From the NCBI GenBank assembly GCA_020850735.1, contig JADZEE010000084.1, forward strand, positions 1 to 37,780: a stretch of 37,780 bases of DNA. Direction: 5' to 3'. Made by a program: the position numbers and the translations under genes. Source of the stretch: Gammaproteobacteria bacterium (GTDB lineage Bacteria; Pseudomonadota; Gammaproteobacteria; JADZEE01). Below the pieces are notes generated by a model that was not told the DNA's origin, did not search any database, and was given only the letters and a program-made list of their open reading frames with translations. Position 1 is the stretch's first letter. The number at the start of each line of letters is the position of its first letter. Below are positions 1-7,045 of the stretch, piece by piece.

Positions 1-2
1 AC

Positions 3-446
3 GGATTCGGCGCACCGTTCGCGAGCGGTCTGAGCGTCGTCCCCGCGGCGATCGCCGCGGGCCTGGGCGAGCTCGGCAAGCACGGCTCGATCATCAACCG
101 CAAGTACGGTTCCGCGTTCCGGCTCGCCTACGTGCTGACCGATATGCCGCTCGACGCCGATCGGCCCGATGCGCTCGGCGTGGACGATTTCTGCGCGCGC
201 TGCCAGGTGTGCAGCAAGGCTTGCCCGCCGCGCGCCATTCTGCCCGACAAGACCTGGGTTCGGGGCATGCGCAAGTGGTACGTGGACTTCGACAAGTGCG
301 TGCCGTATTTCAACGACACGCTCGGGTGTGGCATCTGCATCGCCGTGTGCCCGTGGAGCCGACCGGGGATCGCCGGCAAGCTCGTGACCCAGCTCGCGCG
401 CCGGCGTGCGGTCGGCGTCGAGGGCGGTCCGGGGGCGGTGGTATAG
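3..446 (+). CDS. Reductive dehalogenase-like iron-sulfur protein, 3' end only
   Basis: The reading frame is already open at the window edge, so only the C-terminal 147 residues are visible. They read GLGELGKHGSIINRKYGSAF, then RLAYVLTDMPL, then two cysteine clusters: DFCARCQVCSKACP and, about 35 residues later, KCVPYFNDTLGCGICIAVCP. This double 4Fe-4S arrangement after a G-L-G-E-L/M-G segment and a V-(L/I)-T-D-(L/M)-P segment is typical of the reductive dehalogenase (RdhA) superfamily and of the related epoxyqueuosine reductase QueG. The TDMPL segment favours the RdhA-like branch. The corrinoid-binding and catalytic part lies upstream and cannot be seen, so the substrate is unknown. The gene stops at TAG 444-446, about 100 bases before the MoxR gene on the same strand. 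No trans-acting B-type anchor protein follows. Confidence 0.8.
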   Translation, partial: GFGAPFASGLSVVPAAIAAGLGELGKHGSIINRKYGSAFRLAYVLTDMPLDADRPDALGVDDFCARCQVCSKACPPRAILPDKTWVRGMRKWYVDFDKCVPYFNDTLGCGICIAVCPWSRPGIAGKLVTQLARRRAVGVEGGPGAVV

Positions 447-547
447 TCTGTCCGGGCGGTCTCGTGCCGCCGTTCAGCGCCGTGACGTTCTCACGGCTGG
501 CGTGGGCGCCGGCCGCCGCCGCAGCGCGCCACAGGAGACGGGTGCCG

Positions 548-1492
548 ATGACCGATACGCGTGCCGCACCGTTTGCGAGCATCGACGAGGTGAGCGCGAA
601 ATTCGCTGCCCAGGGCTATCTGACCGATCGCCTGCTGGCGACGACCGTCTACCTGGCCGTGGCGCTGCGCAAACCCGTATTTCTCGAAGGCGAACCCGGC
701 GTGGGCAAGACCGAGCTCGCCAAGGTCATGGCCGCGGTGCTCGGCAGTGAGCTCATCCGTCTGCAATGCTACGAGGGGCTAGACACCGCCACCGCACTGT
801 ACGAGTGGAACTACCCGCGCCAGGTGCTCGAGATCCGTCTCGAGGAGGCGCGCGGTCTGGCCGGCGAACGTATCGGTGCGAACATCTTTGCCGAGGAGTT
901 CCTGCTCAAGCGACCGCTGCTGCGCGCCCTGGAAGCGCATGGCCCGCAGCCCCCGGTGCTGCTCATCGACGAGATCGACCGCTCCGACGAGGAGTTCGAG
1001 GCCTTCCTGCTCGAGGTGCTGTCGGATTTCCAGATCACCATCCCCGAGCTCGGCACCATCCGCGCCGAGCGACCGCCGTTCGTCGTCCTCACCTCGAACC
1101 GCACGCGCGAGCTCCACGATGCCCTCAAGCGCCGTTGCCTGTACCACTGGATCGACTACCCGGCTTTCGACAAGGAAGTGGATATCGTGCGCACGCGAAT
1201 ACCCGGCATCCGCGCCGAACTGGCGCGGCAGGTGTGCGCGGTCATGCAGGCGCTGCGCGGGCAGGATCTGTACAAGCGTCCCGGTATCGCCGAGACGCTC
1301 GACTGGGCGCTGGCCCTGATGTCGCTCGGTATCGCCGATCTCGACGCGGACACGGTCGCCGCCACGCTCGGCTGCATCCTCAAGTACAAGGGCGACATCG
1401 ACAAGGCGCTGGCGGTCAATCTCGCCCAGATCGTCGAGCGCGCGCGCGCCGCGGGGCTCGCCGTCGCGGCACCGGTACATGCCGCCGGTTGA
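548..1492 (+). CDS. coxD: MoxR-family AAA+ ATPase, CoxD-like
   Basis: A 314-residue AAA+ ATPase of the MoxR family. Walker A is GEPGVGKT at residues 48-55 and Walker B is VLLIDEID near 137-144; a TSNRTRELHDALKRRC segment matches sensor 1 and the arginine-finger region. In carboxydotrophic bacteria CoxD acts as a chaperone-like ATPase, together with the VWA protein CoxE, in building the CuSMoO2 site of aerobic CO dehydrogenase. Homologues also accompany other molybdenum hydroxylases. The ATG at 548 has an AGGAG at 533-537; the frame stays open far upstream but overlaps the previous gene and has no ribosome site there. A coxE-like gene follows 73 bases later, which supports the CoxD name over a generic MoxR. 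Function is inferred from family and neighbourhood. Confidence 0.88.
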   Translation: MTDTRAAPFASIDEVSAKFAAQGYLTDRLLATTVYLAVALRKPVFLEGEPGVGKTELAKVMAAVLGSELIRLQCYEGLDTATALYEWNYPRQVLEIRLEEARGLAGERIGANIFAEEFLLKRPLLRALEAHGPQPPVLLIDEIDRSDEEFEAFLLEVLSDFQITIPELGTIRAERPPFVVLTSNRTRELHDALKRRCLYHWIDYPAFDKEVDIVRTRIPGIRAELARQVCAVMQALRGQDLYKRPGIAETLDWALALMSLGIADLDADTVAATLGCILKYKGDIDKALAVNLAQIVERARAAGLAVAAPVHAAG

Positions 1493-1565
1493 TCGATCCG
1501 CGCGCACCGCGCCGATCTTGGCGCTGTGCGGATCAATGCCGGCCTGATCGGGGCGCGCCGTCGCC

Positions 1566-2771
1566 ATGGCCGTCGAATCGCCGCGCGCCGTGCCGCTGTT
1601 CGAGCCCCTGCAGCCGTGGCCGGCCGGTGTCCGGTACGAACCCATGCTCGAACGGCTCGTGCGATTCACGCGCACCCTGCGCGATCGTGGCGTGGCGGTG
1701 AGCCCGGCCCGGCTCGTCGATCTGTGCCAGTGTTTCGCCCACGTCGACGTCGGTGACCGGGTCGATTTCTACGCGGCCGCGCGCGCCACGCTGGTGACCC
1801 GGTACGAGGAGCTCGCGGTCTTCGATCATGCCTTCGAGGAATTCTGGACACTGATCGATCGCGTGCCGCACAGCGAGATAGCCCCGGAAGCGGACGAGGA
1901 CGAGGATGACGAGGGCACGGAACGCACGCAGGGCGAGGAGCGCAGCGCCGCCGAACAGGACACCGGCAGCGGGGCCGACGAGGAGGCGCCGACGCCGATC
2001 GGCTGGAGCGCCGACGAGGTGCTGATGCGCAAGAACCTCGCGTCCATGTCGGACGCCGAGCTCGAACGCGCCCGGCGGGTGCTCGCCGAGCTGGTCGCGC
2101 TGCTCGCCACCGTACGCGGCCGCCGCTACACGTCGGTGCCGCGCGGCTCGAAGCTCGATCTGCGGCGCATGCTCCGGCGTAACGCTCTTCGCGGCGCCGA
2201 TGGCATCGAGTTTCTGTATCGCCGCCGCAAGCTCAAGCGGCTCAAGCTCATGCTTCTGTGCGACGTGAGCGGGTCCATGGAGCGCTATTCGCGGTTCCTG
2301 GTCGAATTCATCTACGCCCTGCGCCGCGAGTTGCCGGCGGTGGAGGTGGGTGTGTTCGCGACGCGGATGACGGTCATCACCGACCTGCTCGCTACGCGCG
2401 ATGTCGGCAAGTCGCTGCGCGAGGTGTCCGCCACGGTGCGCGACTGGGGTGGCGGCACCGACATCGGCGGCTGTCTGCGCGAGTTCAACGATCGTTTCGC
2501 GCGCGAGATGCTGCGTACCCGCACGGTGATGGTGATCCTGTCCGACGGCTGGGACCGCGGCGATCCCGTGCTCTTGCGCGAGGAGATCGAGCATCTGCAC
2601 CGGCGTGTGCACAAGCTCATCTGGCTGAACCCCCTGCTCGGTGCCGAGGGCTACGAGCCGCTGTGCCGCGGCATCCGCACCGCGCTGCCGTTCATGGATT
2701 ACTTCCTGCCCGCCCACAGCCTGGAAAGCCTCGCCCAGCTCGCCCGCACCCTGCGCGGGCTGTGGCGCTGA
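1566..2771 (+). CDS. coxE: VWA-domain protein, CoxE-like
   Basis: A 401-residue protein of the CoxE-like VWA family. Residues about 20-100 form the conserved helical N-terminal part. A very acidic linker (EADEDEDDEGTE) lies around 108-120. The von Willebrand factor A domain holds a MIDAS motif DVSGS at 233-237, followed by GGGTDIGG and VILSDGWDRGD, the remaining metal-site segments. VWA proteins of this type work as partners of MoxR ATPases, here the gene just upstream, in metal-centre maturation of CO-dehydrogenase-type enzymes. No signal peptide is visible, so it is probably cytoplasmic. The gene ends 28 bases from the convergent stop of the molybdopterin fusion gene on the other strand. 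Confidence 0.88.
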   Translation: MAVESPRAVPLFEPLQPWPAGVRYEPMLERLVRFTRTLRDRGVAVSPARLVDLCQCFAHVDVGDRVDFYAAARATLVTRYEELAVFDHAFEEFWTLIDRVPHSEIAPEADEDEDDEGTERTQGEERSAAEQDTGSGADEEAPTPIGWSADEVLMRKNLASMSDAELERARRVLAELVALLATVRGRRYTSVPRGSKLDLRRMLRRNALRGADGIEFLYRRRKLKRLKLMLLCDVSGSMERYSRFLVEFIYALRRELPAVEVGVFATRMTVITDLLATRDVGKSLREVSATVRDWGGGTDIGGCLREFNDRFAREMLRTRTVMVILSDGWDRGDPVLLREEIEHLHRRVHKLIWLNPLLGAEGYEPLCRGIRTALPFMDYFLPAHSLESLAQLARTLRGLWR

Positions 2772-2799
2772 CACCCCGGCGGTGCGGATCCGCCCGGGC

Positions 2800-4416
2800 T
2801 CAACCCGCGGCAGTCAGCGCCGCGGGTGTATCGACATCGCGCAACACGCCGTCATCGGGGACCGGTACCTCGCAGATCGCCTCGGCGTGTCGCTGCAGCA
2901 GGCTGCGCGCGCCGGAATCGCCGCGCAGCGCATCGAGCTCGGGAAAGTACCGGCGTTCCCAGAGCACCGGATTGCCGCGCCGATCGCCGTGCACGGGCAC
3001 GCACACGCCGCGTCCGGCCTGCGGCGCGAACGCGGCGATCAGTGCCCGTACGTCGGCAACGCTCACCCAGGGCATGTCGCCCAGGCACACCAGCACGCCG
3101 TCCGCATCCGCCGGCAGCGCCGCCAGACCGCGGCGCAGCGAGCTGCTCAGTCCCTCGGCATGGTCGGGATTGTGCACCACGGTGACACCTTCGCCCGCGA
3201 CGCAGGCCCGCACGCGTTCGCCGTCATGACCGGTCACCACCGTGATCGAGTCCACGCAGGCGGCACCCAGCGTGCGCAGCACGCGCCGGACCATCGGTTC
3301 GCCGTCGACCGGCACGAGCAGCTTGTTGGTGGTACCCATCCGGCGCGAGTGCCCGGCGGCGAGCACCAGCGCGGCGATGTGCGGTGCGCGATCCGCAGCC
3401 GTGCCATCCTCATCTTCCCGTGCGCGCGGGGCTGTCCGCTGGCCCTTGATGTAACCACCGGCACCCATGCGCATGATGCTCTCGCGGGTGACGGGCAGAT
3501 CCGCGAGCAATCGCTCGAGCACCCAGTCGAAGCCGTTCAGCGCCGGTGAGCGCGCGCAGCCCGGCAGCCCCACGACGGGTCGCTCGTCCGCGCTGCGTCC
3601 GAGCAACAGCAGATTGCCGGGTTCCACCGGCATGCCCAGATGCACGATCGCCCCGCCGGTAGCCACCAGGGCGGCGGGGATGACGTCGCGCCGATCGTTG
3701 GTGGCCGAGGCGCCGGTGACGAGATAGAGATCGCAGCCTGCTTCGCGCAGTGTCCGCAGCGCCGCCGCTACCGCGAGCTCGTCGTGCGCGCAGCGCACTT
3801 CCGCGACGATACCGCCGCCGCCACGCGCGATGCGCTGTTCGAGCGTCGCGCGGGTCTTGTCCAGCACGCTCTCGCGCGTGGACTCGAAGCGGGTCTGCAC
3901 CAGCCCGGCGCGCCGCGGCCGGAACTGCGCGAGCTCGAACAGCGGCGCGGGTGCGGCGGCGAGCGCGGCCACGGCGTCCGCGGTTGCGGCGGCGACGCCA
4001 TAGGGAATGATCTTCACCGTCGCCACGAGCTGGCGCGCGCCGACGACGGCAAACGGCGGCAGCGCGGCAACCGTCACCGCCTCGTCGACGAGATTGATGG
4101 CGTCGAGCCGTTCGCGCTCGTATACCAGCAGGCCGTCCCCGCGTGCATACAGGTTGTTGCGGCCGGTATACGGCGCGTGGGCGAGCACGCCCGACCCGCA
4201 CAACGGTTGCGCGACCCGTGCCGCAGCTTCGTCCTCGCCGATCTCACCGTGCTCGAGCCGCGCCGCGACCACGTGTTCACAGCCGGCGGCGCGCAGCGTC
4301 GCAATATCGCCGCTGGTGAGCACACGCCCTTTTTTCACCACCGTGTCACCGTGGCGGGTGGTGTGCGCGAGGATCGCCCCCGCGGCTTCGGCGATCGGGA
4401 TGCGTCCGAATCTCAT
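2800..4416 (-). CDS. MoeA-like molybdopterin-binding domain fused to a MobA/MocA-like nucleotidyltransferase
   Basis: A 538-residue two-domain protein. Residues 1 to about 320 resemble molybdopterin-binding proteins (MRFGRIPIAEAAGAILAHT at the start; YLVTGASATNDRRDVIPAAL and VVGLPGCARSPALNGFDWVL in the MoCF fold). Residues about 346-538 are a MobA-like nucleotidyltransferase with LAAGHSRRMG at 352-361 and CLGDMPWVSVADV further on. Such fusions are found with xanthine-dehydrogenase-family molybdenum hydroxylases, where the C-terminal half probably adds CMP to molybdopterin (MocA-like) to give the MCD cofactor. The ATG at 4416 overlaps the TGA of the XdhC-domain gene (ATGA, 4413-4416), so translation is probably coupled. 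The frame runs on upstream but there it shadows the xdhC gene. Domain calls are secure; cytidine rather than guanosine specificity is inferred from context. Confidence 0.85.
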   Translation of the reverse strand: MRFGRIPIAEAAGAILAHTTRHGDTVVKKGRVLTSGDIATLRAAGCEHVVAARLEHGEIGEDEAAARVAQPLCGSGVLAHAPYTGRNNLYARGDGLLVYERERLDAINLVDEAVTVAALPPFAVVGARQLVATVKIIPYGVAAATADAVAALAAAPAPLFELAQFRPRRAGLVQTRFESTRESVLDKTRATLEQRIARGGGGIVAEVRCAHDELAVAAALRTLREAGCDLYLVTGASATNDRRDVIPAALVATGGAIVHLGMPVEPGNLLLLGRSADERPVVGLPGCARSPALNGFDWVLERLLADLPVTRESIMRMGAGGYIKGQRTAPRAREDEDGTAADRAPHIAALVLAAGHSRRMGTTNKLLVPVDGEPMVRRVLRTLGAACVDSITVVTGHDGERVRACVAGEGVTVVHNPDHAEGLSSSLRRGLAALPADADGVLVCLGDMPWVSVADVRALIAAFAPQAGRGVCVPVHGDRRGNPVLWERRYFPELDALRGDSGARSLLQRHAEAICEVPVPDDGVLRDVDTPAALTAAG

Positions 4417-5120
4417 GCCGGCGGGCGCGTCCGCAGGACCTGTGTGATCTCGGCGAGGATGGCGATGGCGATCTCCACCGGCCGGCGGCCGCCGAGCGGC
4501 AGGCCGACCGGCGCATGGATGCGAGCGAGGGCGGCGTCGTCGACGCCGAGTGCGCGCAGTCGTTCGCAGCGCGCCGCGTGTGTGCGGCGACTGCCGAGCG
4601 CGCCGATGTAGAACGCCGGCGTCGCCAGCGCGGCGGCGAGGGCGGGATCGTCGAACTTGGGGTCGTGGGTGAGGGTGACGACCGCGGTGCGCCGGTCCGG
4701 CGCGAGGGCCGCGAGGGCGGCGTCCGGCCAGTCGGTGCGCAGCTCGACGTCTGGAAAGCGGGCGTCGGTCGCGAACACCGTGCGCGGATCGATCACCGCG
4801 ACCCGGTACCCCGCCGCGATCGCCAGCGGGATGAGAGCCTGGGCGACGTGTACGGCACCGACCAGGATCAGGCGCAGCGGCGGCGTGTACACATTGACGA
4901 ACAGATCCCGGTCGCACTCGCCGAGGCGGCCGCTGAGATCCTCGGCCAGGCGCCGCCGGATCGCCTCGAGCGTGCGCGCGTCGAGCGTGATTGGATCGGT
5001 CGCTTCCAGCGCCGTGTCCGTCACCAGTGCGCTGTGACCGCTCGGCAGGTGGGTGACGAGCGCGATGGACTGCCCCGCGGCGCGCAGCGACTGCAGGCGG
5101 GCGAGCATGTCCCGGTTCAT
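4413..5120 (-). CDS. XdhC C-terminal Rossmann-domain protein (molybdenum hydroxylase maturation)
   Basis: A 235-residue protein matching the C-terminal NAD-binding-like half of XdhC/CoxF. It shows LILVGAVHVAQALIPLAIAA followed by GYRVAVIDPR, where the family usually has GAGHVA. VVTLTHDPKFDDPALAAAL and YIGALGSRRTHAARCERLR are the other hallmark segments. XdhC binds the molybdenum cofactor, helps its sulfuration and hands it to the xanthine dehydrogenase or CO dehydrogenase apoenzyme. Here the usual two-domain protein is split: the short N-terminal domain is the gene immediately upstream, and the two overlap by ATGA (5117-5120). The downstream stop overlaps the molybdopterin fusion gene in the same way, so the three genes form a tight operon. 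The first 60 residues are less conserved. Confidence 0.85.
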   Translation of the reverse strand: MNRDMLARLQSLRAAGQSIALVTHLPSGHSALVTDTALEATDPITLDARTLEAIRRRLAEDLSGRLGECDRDLFVNVYTPPLRLILVGAVHVAQALIPLAIAAGYRVAVIDPRTVFATDARFPDVELRTDWPDAALAALAPDRRTAVVTLTHDPKFDDPALAAALATPAFYIGALGSRRTHAARCERLRALGVDDAALARIHAPVGLPLGGRRPVEIAIAILAEITQVLRTRPPA

Positions 5121-5446
5121 GTCACGGGCTCGACGTAGACTTCGATCTCGCCCCCGCAGGACAGGCCGACTTCCCAGGCGCGCTCGTTGCTGACGCCGAA
5201 CGCGAGCAGCCGCGGCGCCGCGGCTGCAATGGCTTCCTGCGCCGCCGCCATTACCGCGCCCTCTATGCAGCCGCCGGAGACCGAACCGACGAAGCCCCCG
5301 TCCTCGTCCACCGCAAGCTGGCTGCCGACCGGCAGTGGGCTCGAGCCCCAGGTGGTGACGACCGTGGCGATCGCCACGCGCCGGCCAGCGGCGATCCAGT
5401 CGCTTGCCGTGGCTAGGATATCGGCATCGGGTTGCATCACTGTCAT
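5117..5446 (-). CDS. XdhC/CoxI N-terminal-domain protein
   Basis: A 109-residue protein equal to the XdhC/CoxI N-terminal domain on its own. It carries TTWGSSPLPVGSQLAVDEDG, then GFVGSVSGGCIEGAV and a closing CGGEIEVYVEPV. The cysteine in SGGCIEG and the late CGG are typical of the family, which acts in molybdenum cofactor handling for molybdenum hydroxylases. The start is ATG 5446 or the ATG three codons later at 5437; neither has a strong ribosome site. Its TGA overlaps the ATG of the Rossmann-domain half (5117-5120). It is the first gene of the three-gene maturation operon. Split XdhC proteins of this kind are known next to other CO-dehydrogenase-like genes. Confidence 0.85.
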   Translation of the reverse strand: MTVMQPDADILATASDWIAAGRRVAIATVVTTWGSSPLPVGSQLAVDEDGGFVGSVSGGCIEGAVMAAAQEAIAAAAPRLLAFGVSNERAWEVGLSCGGEIEVYVEPVT

Positions 5447-5453
5447 GGCTGCT

Positions 5454-5472
5454 CGCGCGGCCGGGCCGCGCG
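5454..5472. repeat. Perfect GC inverted repeat between two - strand genes
   Basis: Nine-base arms CGCGCGGCC and GGCCGCGCG are separated by a single G. The repeat sits between the stop of the MetE-like gene (5512) and the start of the XdhC N-terminal gene (5446). In RNA it could fold as a short very stable hairpin. No T run follows, so a Rho-independent terminator is not supported; it could equally be chance in GC-rich DNA. Confidence 0.35.
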
Positions 5473-5511
5473 TACATTCTAATACGCCGGACGCCGCGGC
5501 GGGCGGTACCG

Positions 5512-6597
5512 TCACAGTGCGGCAGCCACCTCCCGGTGCATGCCGAGCAGCCGCTCGAGGCTCTGATCCCTGGGCCGGCGCCCCAGGCCGCACTCGGTGG
5601 CGACACCGGTCGGACCGTCATAGTGCCGGTGCAGGCAGCGCAGCCGCGCCAGCGAACCGGGGACGCCATCGGTGTAGTGCACCAGGCCCGCATACAGCGT
5701 CGTCGTGCCGATGTGGAGATCGGCGAGCGGCGCGAAATAGGCGTCGTCGCCGCGTTCCCGCGGTACCGGCATGTGCACGTAGTCGATGCGCCGGCCGGCA
5801 GCGCCGACCGCGGCATTGGCCATGCGCACGCACGCGCCGAGGTCGCGTGGCTCCAGGAAGTGGCGGTGGTGCAGGTCGCCGTAGCACAGGTGCATGCCGA
5901 GTGCGACCGCGCCCGGGATCCGTGGCGACAAGCGACGCAGGTAGTCGGTGTAGCGCGTGAACGCGACGCCATGCGGCCGGTAGTCGAGCGGCGCCTGGCC
6001 TTCGAGGTAGTCGCCGTGATCAACAGCAATGGTTTCCCAGTTGATCTCCCACTGGAAAAGCAGGTCTGCGTGCGGGATGTTGGCACAGATCGCGTCGATA
6101 TCGTGTTCGAGGGCCTCGAGATAGGCCGTTACTATCAGCGCCATGTCCGCCGCATTGTCAGTGAACTCCCGGCAAGCGTCCTCCGGAAACGGCAGACCGA
6201 ACTGAAAGCGTACCCCGGCCGGGATCACGCCTTGTTCGCGCAGTGCCGCGAATACCCGGTACGCCGCGATGGCATCGTCCGGGTAGTGCAAGGTACCGAC
6301 GTGCAGGCGTTCGACTCCTGGTCGCGAGCGATAGATCCAGAAATCGTCGTAGCCGGCCGGCATGCCCGCCGGCAGGCCCGGAGCGCCGCGCGGTTCGCGG
6401 ACTTTCTCGAGCTCCACGCAGCGATCCCACACGCGCATCGCGACCGCGCCGACCCACATGCGGCGGATGCCGGTTTCGCCGTCGGGCAGCGCGACGGCGA
6501 GATCGCCGAGCGCGGGGCCAAGGGTTCGCAATACGTCTTCGGTGGTGTCGCCCGGGATACCGCCGATCAACAGGACGGGTCTCGATGCTCTGCTCAT
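5512..6597 (-). CDS. Compact MetE-like (cobalamin-independent methionine synthase superfamily) protein
   Basis: A 361-residue protein with the look of the MetE/UROD-like barrel superfamily, about the size of the catalytic half of MetE. Conserved-looking segments are ALPDGETGIRRMWV (34-48), FQFGLPFPED, LLFQWEINWE (about 179-188), GMHLCYGD (234-241) and TECGLGRR (334-341). H236, C238 and C336 fall where MetE places zinc ligands (HxC and a late PDCGL-type cysteine), so a metal-activated thiol methyl transfer is possible. The acceptor is unknown and a true methionine synthase is unlikely without the N-terminal half. ATG 6597 is chosen because GGAGGAAC lies just upstream; a start 18 bases earlier would sit on that ribosome site. 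Its neighbours across the divergent region are methyltransferase-like and MetF-like genes. Confidence 0.65.
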   Translation of the reverse strand: MSRASRPVLLIGGIPGDTTEDVLRTLGPALGDLAVALPDGETGIRRMWVGAVAMRVWDRCVELEKVREPRGAPGLPAGMPAGYDDFWIYRSRPGVERLHVGTLHYPDDAIAAYRVFAALREQGVIPAGVRFQFGLPFPEDACREFTDNAADMALIVTAYLEALEHDIDAICANIPHADLLFQWEINWETIAVDHGDYLEGQAPLDYRPHGVAFTRYTDYLRRLSPRIPGAVALGMHLCYGDLHHRHFLEPRDLGACVRMANAAVGAAGRRIDYVHMPVPRERGDDAYFAPLADLHIGTTTLYAGLVHYTDGVPGSLARLRCLHRHYDGPTGVATECGLGRRPRDQSLERLLGMHREVAAAL

Positions 6598-6680
6598 GTC
6601 GCCACGTTCCTCCACGCGACCGCCGGCCGTTCAACGTGCCCGGAAGCAGTCGGATGTACGTTCGCCGGGCCGCCGCTGAT

Positions 6681-6692
6681 GTGGCGCGCCAC
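6681..6692. promoter_or_regulatory. Palindrome GTGGCGCGCCAC, possible operator
   Basis: A perfect 12-bp palindrome lies about 85 bases upstream of the MetE-like start, beside the AT-rich patch that probably holds its promoter. The position suits an operator. In DNA this GC-rich a 12-bp palindrome can also arise by chance. Confidence 0.3.
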
Positions 6693-6964
6693 GTCGCGCT
6701 GCGCCGTGATATATGATTAACAATATTATGGATGATTTGTCGAGCGTGGACGGATCCACCCCGAACCGCGTGTTGCCGGGGGACGGATCCCACTCGCCGG
6801 CCCGCCTCGCCGCGTAAGGGGGAGCGCGCGAGCATCCCCGGCCAGGTGTCTATCGGAGCTGACTGGCGCGAATTCCCAGGTACGTTACGACGGTCGCGCG
6901 TGGGCCGTCGACTGGCCCATCGAGTGGGCGATATCCCCATTACGCAGTTACATGAATTGTTGGG

Positions 6965-6993
6965 TTGACACCGTGGGAACGCAGACGTAATTC
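6965..6993 (+). promoter_or_regulatory. Candidate sigma70-type promoter for the methyltransferase-like gene
   Basis: A perfect -35 box TTGACA at 6965-6970 is followed after 17 bases by TAATTC (6988-6993), a poor -10 match. It lies about 50 bases upstream of the start codon at 7046. The -35 and the spacing are convincing; the -10 is weak. Confidence 0.4.
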
Positions 6994-7045
6994 TGGCGTC
7001 TGGCGAAAAGTACCCCCCCTGGTAGCAGGCGCGGAGGTGTTCACG

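Larger units (their letters stand above)
6598..7045. other. Divergent intergenic region of 448 bases
   Basis: This stretch separates the MetE-like gene (-) from the methyltransferase-like gene (+) and should hold both promoters. It contains an AT-rich patch around 6708-6742, a 12-bp palindrome at 6681-6692 and a perfect TTGACA at 6965. Open frames across it have no recognisable protein content. No riboswitch such as a cobalamin or SAM element was recognised by eye. Confidence 0.6.

Noticed and set aside
209..547. An upstream extension of the MoxR ATPase frame
   Set aside because: It overlaps the 3' end of the iron-sulfur gene in another frame, and AGGAG before ATG 548 decides the start.
1533..2774. 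A 413-codon open frame on the - strand opposite the coxE-like gene
   Set aside because: It mirrors a clear VWA gene with a MIDAS motif. Long antisense frames are expected in DNA with strongly GC-ending codons.
5454..5472. Rho-independent terminator between the MetE-like and XdhC genes
   Set aside because: The repeat is perfect but has a one-base centre and no T run on either strand, so it is listed only as a repeat.
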